NCBI GenBank assembly: GCA_947579665.1
Contig: OX388345.1
Coordinates: 36,175,849-36,239,848, forward strand
Source of the DNA: Sympetrum striolatum
Taxonomy: Eukaryota; Arthropoda; Insecta; Odonata; Libellulidae
Length of the DNA: 64,000 bases
Reading direction: 5' to 3'
Shown here: positions 59,856-64,000 of the stretch, in pieces
Layout of the letters: the number at the start of each line of letters is the position of its first letter
Position numbering within the stretch: the first letter of the stretch is position 1
The notes under the pieces: model-generated
Told to the model about the DNA's origin: nothing
Seen by the model: the letters and a program-made list of their open reading frames with translations, nothing else
Databases searched by the model: none
Position numbers and translations under genes: made by a program

Positions 59856-59932
59856 CACTCCTGGCCAAAATTAACGCACCACCGGTCGTTAGGATCGGTA
59901 GGGAGGTGGTGCGTTAATTTTGGCCAGAAGTG
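59856..59932. mobile_element. 77-bp mariner/Tc1-type MITE
   Basis: CACTCCTGGCCAAAATTAAC GCACCACC at the left is mirrored at the right (GGTGGTGCG, TTAATTTTGGCCAGAAGTG) with one mismatch in about 29 bp. TA flanks both ends (59854-59855, 59933-59934). Ends of the CTGGCCAAAATTAA type are known from Tc1/mariner elements. The two arms almost touch, leaving only about 19 bp between them. Confidence 0.88.
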
Positions 59933-59934
59933 TA

Positions 59935-60659
59935 CTTTTTCAGGAAATCCAGGATTTTGAAAAAAGTTAAATAATGTACCTGAAGTGTGGATTTAGATTT
60001 CCATTTTACTTTTTCTGTTGCAAGTATCCTTATCGATTTATTTTGAATTGTAAATTATAACATTCCTTTTAATCTAACGGCCTTTGAGTATATTAAGACA
60101 TAAAATTTTCATTTTATGCACACATTTAGCTGCTTCTAAATTGACAATGCTCTATCATAAATCACTATATAGTACACAATGCCTTCGGCTGTCGGCGTAC
60201 TTTTACACCACTGTTTCCTCTGCCCAGTTTCATGAATCCATTTCTCAGAATTTCAAGGAACTTGGAGCAATTTTTACTGAATGCTTACGGAAACCGCTCT
60301 GTAGGGTTAGAATACATTTCGTGGTTATTTACATTCACCCTCTGGTTGTCCAAAGCCTCCTTTCCGAACTGTCGCCTCGTCCGACTCTGTTCTTTCCACT
60401 CTTTCCTTATTAGAAAGTGTAATTTTTCTTCTTGTTGCTTAAAAGACTCCGTAAAAGGCCCCGAGTGAAATCATTCTACGGGTACTTCGGAATTCTCTCG
60501 AAGAAAAATTTGCTCCACTCGTTATCCATGTTTTGCCCATATTTTATCTAATCGATTCGAATACCTGGATATACCTGAAAGAAATTCCGATTTAATATAT
60601 TTTAAAATATGCGGAGGAAGCCGTCGTTTAGTGGGACTCCATAACAACAAAATATAAGT
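59935..60659. other. No recognised gene
   Basis: The frame 60084-60413 (109 codons) has no domain. Confidence 0.4.
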
Positions 60660-60731
60660 AGATAAAATAGTACTCTTTCCACAATAAATAAATTTCCCAA
60701 CTAAATATTGCGGAAAATTACTATCCTATCT
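60660..60731. mobile_element. Inverted repeat, about 26-bp arms (hairpin family H2)
   Basis: AGATAAAATAGTACTCTTTC CACAATA (60660-60686) is mirrored by 60706-60731 with several mismatches. Shares AGATAAAATA and TTCCACAA with the pair at 45576-45669. Confidence 0.55.
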
Positions 60732-60880
60732 CCTTTTCTTTGGGTTTTAAGTATTATTTTTTATTTTATTACTATCATTATATTTTCTCGTTTCAATCAA
60801 ACAAGCTGCAAAAGATTGCAAGGATGTTTATTCTTGTTTAAGAAATATGCTATTTACATTTAATAGAAATAGGAATATAA

Positions 60881-60935
60881 GTATGAAAAACATACATTTT
60901 CAAGGTAAGCCCTAAGCCCTACTTGGCTCATCAGG
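60881..60935 (-). mobile_element. AT-rich dispersed repeat, end fragment
   Basis: CCTAAGCCCTACTTGGCTCA then TCAGG matches 58922-58946. The preceding AT-rich part is only loosely similar. Confidence 0.4.
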
Positions 60936-62564
60936 ACGTGCCAGGATATTACACTTCACAATTACTTAAAAAGAACAGAATTTATAGAATATATACCAGT
61001 AGACTGGTCAATACTACAAGTATACAATTTACGTATAATAGGTACCACAATAATAGTATTAAAAGACTTCAATATAATTTAACATAAAATTTGTACATAT
61101 TATGAAACATGCAGTAAATATTTACATCGGTTTGGTTTTGGTTGATAATATTCTAATAAGCTTTTTGATAGCGATATTTATTTTAACCTTGTACTTTTTT
61201 ATGAAAGTTTTGTTTAACTGTCCCATTTTATCATACATTTCAATATAAAAGGTTTTTTCATTCAGAGAAAGTCGTACTCCAGGCTTCTACGCACAGAGAA
61301 ACGCGATAGCTTCAATTTAATATATGTTTAATAACTTTTGTTCACTTTGTCTCTGGGATCCGACCGCGCTGTTCATGTCCAATCATCTCTCCCCGGCTTT
61401 TGTTTCACCCCTTTGCGCAATAGTTACATCAAAATAGCCGCAACGCCGTATTATTTAACGGCCGTCGCCATCTTACGGTCTTCCTCTAATTAGCACTGTC
61501 GACACCATCGTTGTCGTAACCGTGTTGCGATGGTATCGATGTTCAACCGTTTAAAAAAATGAGATCTCTTCCACTCGCGATTAATTTAATCTCTCCCATG
61601 CGAGGGTATCGCAGAATCTAGAGTCCCCCAAGGATGCTGCGAATTCAAAGCGTCTTCGCGGTCGGAAAAAATAACGCAACCGCCTGCGGCTGGCAGATAG
61701 ACGGCGCATGCGTCGGGGCGACGAAGGTCTTACAAATGATTTGAGTCGTCGTCGGATGGGCGGGGGGTGGTTCGAAAAGGATTGAAACAATGGAGGAAGG
61801 GTCGAGGGGGACATGGGCTGCGTGGGAGCCTTTGTTGAGGCTTATTCCGTGGGCACGCCCATCCATCCACCGACGCATCCGACTTTTCTCCGCTCCTTAA
61901 TAACCGAGTTACCAAACGGCCAAGTTCGCCCACGCCCCGATCCACTCCTTTTTTCTCTCGCATTCGGGGCTTATTTCAAGTGTGGGATTTGGAGCGTTTT
62001 TAATCGGGCCGTGGATCGGTCTTCGAGTGGCTTGCTTTCGGGGATATTGCTGCCATTGAGGAAATATTTCAAAGCTGCTGCAGCTCCGGCTTACCTGCTG
62101 GTTGTTCCTCATGCGTGCTTCTAAGTTATTTATTATTATCATTTTATGATTCATTTACAAATTAATATATGTTGCTTTACCTAATAAACATAGTACAAAA
62201 ATATGTAGAATATAATAAGGGAAAAGAAGGCAAATAAGTATATGGAACATAAGAATAAAACAGTATATGCAACTTGTAATTGAAAAAAGATAAATTACAA
62301 TATAGTCATCATAATTTCTATATGATTCATCTTTGAATGAAGTTATACAATCCAATAAACTTACAAATACAATGCAATAAAATAGTTATAGAATCCGATG
62401 TTTGAATTTACATATTTAAAACAGTTTTAATAGAGTAGGAAAAACAAAATTGTAAAATAGTTATCTATACAGGTATAATTTTTTAATACTACCTAAAGAA
62501 ATTATTTAATAATATAGAATTTGGAGTGATTCTTTCCACAAAAATGCGAGGAGTACCATTCATC
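60936..62564. other. No recognised gene; GC-richer island 61360-62110
   Basis: The island has six overlapping frames on both strands (66-103 codons), with Arg/Pro/Ser-rich translations typical of CpG-rich non-coding DNA. The DNA at 62130-62520 is very AT-rich and may be a decayed retroelement tail. Nothing further supported. Confidence 0.4.
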
Positions 62565-62830
62565 TATAACATAGGTTACCAAACCTTGTTTTCCCGTAGA
62601 CCCCTTTTAATTTTCCCTGGGCCCTCCAGCTTGCCTAATGTTGAATTTTTCTGTTCAAAATCGATAATAGTTTTCCATTTGAATAAATTATCTTTTAATA
62701 TGGTATATTGGGCTTACAAAAACTCTAAAACACTCTCATAAATTGAAAAAAAAAATCCAGGACTTTCTTTTTCTCTCTGAATTGGACCCCTGGGGGTTCA
62801 TATGGACCACTTAAGGAACCTACGAACCAT
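62565..62830. mobile_element. hAT-like remnant
   Basis: TAGGTTACCAAACCTTGTTT then TCCCGTAGACCCCTTTTAAT at the left, and GGACCCCTGGGGGTTCATAT then GGACC near the right with a TAGGTTCC-type end in reverse complement, resemble decayed hAT ends. No target duplication could be fixed. Confidence 0.35.
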
Positions 62831-63243
62831 CACTAACTCCTGGAAGCACCATTTAATTGTTATTGAGTGTCCAATTAATTCTAAATTCGTTTCCCTCTAT
62901 TTTTTCGAATCTTTCGTTATTTTCCCTTTTTTTCTATGTTAGAACCCCCTCTTGCCAGTCCCCTATTGTTTTTTCGTCCTCTTATGATTCCCAACGACTC
63001 AATCCTCCCTACTATTCTCCTCCAAGGTCTTTGTCACTTCCTCTCCACCCCCTCATCTTCCCTAATAGAGCCTCATCTCCGGCGCCACGAATCCCTTTTT
63101 GTCTTCCGAAAGGAGGAAACGAGTGTCCTTTGAAGGCTTTGCTGCCGCTGGTATAATCTCAGGAGACAATTGGAACCAAAGAATCCCCGTCGTCGGAAAG
63201 TTTTTCTGTCGCGGGCCATTAAAAAGTCGTTTCCTGCCATGAA
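62831..63243. other. No recognised gene
   Basis: Pyrimidine-rich strand with a 99-codon frame (62857-63156) and an overlapping 65-codon frame; no domain. Confidence 0.35.
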
Positions 63244-63530
63244 GTTGGACCGTTATAAATTCAAATCAGGAATAATTCGATTGAATATGGACTGCCCAGA
63301 TATTCTGTATTTCATCGAGAGATAGTTGGAGGTTTTTATCTTCGACTATTGATTGATCTGTTGATAATGAGTTTCTCCTTCCATGATTTGGGACTGTTTT
63401 ACTTTCAAATCGGGAATGATTCGAATTATATGAAACGCCCTGATATTCTGAATTTCATCAGGAGACAGTTGGAGGTTTACCTTCGATTATTGATTAGTTT
63501 ATTGGCGATGAGTTTCTCCTGCATCCTCTT
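63244..63530 (+). repeat. Two-copy tandem duplication, period 143 bp
   Basis: TTCAAATCAGGAATAATTCG / TTCAAATCGGGAATGATTCG; GCCCAGATATTCTGTATTTC at 63294 versus GCCCTGATATTCTGAATTTC; ATC-GAGA-AGTTGGAGGTTT; TATTGATT; GATAATGAGTTTCTCC / GCGATGAGTTTCTCC. Copy boundaries are about 63244-63386 and 63387-63530. A 112-codon frame (63349-63687) runs across copy 2 but not copy 1, so it is unlikely to be coding. Confidence 0.85.
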
Positions 63531-64000
63531 GAAATCCTCGGATATGTTGATATGTTTTTATTTAGAAACGAGGTCATATTCTTATTGGGTGATTATTTTA
63601 GGAATGAAACTTGGAATCGATTACACTGTAGGTTGTATTTCCATTCCATGTTGTATCCATTCGGAAATTCGTGAGGTATTATTTTAAAATAATAATATTA
63701 TTTTATTCGCACTACTGGCACATTCAGGTAAATCAGAATTAAAACAAAACATTCCAATCGTTAGCTTTACGTCTTACGTTATAGTTAAAAAGGATTCGAT
63801 GTATACTTTAATTCTCTACAAACATGAAAGTTTCATTTTCATAACTTCCTGATCTCAAACGAAAATCAGTAAAAAATATTTTGTGGATGAACGAGTTTTT
63901 CATTATTATCTTTAGGGAAATCTCAGAAACCTATTCCTCATTTTTCATTAATATGATGCTTGCATATCCTTATATACGCTAAGTATGTCTCTAAAACATT
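63531..64000. other. AT-rich DNA, nothing recognised
   Basis: No feature supported up to the end of the window. Confidence 0.4.

Noticed and set aside
1..64000. CRISPR array, operon or prokaryotic gene cluster
   Set aside because: Coding density, composition and transposon types are those of a eukaryotic genome; the only short-spaced repeats are minisatellites without unique spacers.

Overview
This window looks like non-coding DNA from a large, AT-rich eukaryotic genome, most likely an arthropod and probably an insect. That rests on base composition, the lack of any recognisable gene, and the repeats present: short non-autonomous DNA transposons of the mariner/Tc1, pogo, hAT and piggyBac types, tRNA-derived SINEs and LINE 3' tails ending in trinucleotide runs. 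The order or species cannot be fixed from the sequence. I found no open reading frame that resembles a known protein. The longest (about 120 to 177 codons) sit in GC-richer islands, overlap other frames and show no domain, so no CDS is annotated. The window is intergenic or deep intron.

Layout. 1-10 kb: mostly unique AT-rich DNA with one GC-richer island, a 141-bp tandem duplication, an AT-rich dispersed repeat, a SINE head and a LINE tail. 10-12 kb: a 31-bp minisatellite ordered into 186-bp higher-order units, then a 46-bp-arm hairpin MITE. 15-22 kb: two blocks of a dispersed repeat also seen at 42 and 50 kb, a mariner-like remnant, a tRNA-like SINE and a LINE 3' end. 25-30 kb: a hAT fragment, a mariner-like MITE, a tRNA-like unit and a 267-bp TA-flanked MITE with 69-bp arms. 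34 kb: a snapback element with arms of about 108 bp. 37-38 kb: a SINE pair and an 18-bp minisatellite. 41-46 kb: LINE tail, dispersed repeat, duplications and a Penelope-like/hammerhead-like locus. 48-53 kb: LINE tail and three tandem duplications. 54-58 kb: tRNA-like units, a pogo-like element with two smaller elements inside it, and a hAT element with a perfect 8-bp target duplication. 59-64 kb: a tiny mariner MITE, AT-rich repeats, a hAT-like remnant and a 143-bp duplication.

The strongest unusual signal is a motif made of a CTGATGA box, a small stem, GAAA and a short palindrome (ACCGGT, ACTAGT or ACCATGGT) usually followed by C. It recurs at eight or more sites. The best site, at 46.1 kb on the minus strand, has complementary stem I and stem II arms around a hammerhead-type core, with one extra U. 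A second unusual signal is the number of old two-copy tandem duplications (periods 141, 143, 161, 199, 268 and about 309 bp). All functional readings are inference from sequence alone.
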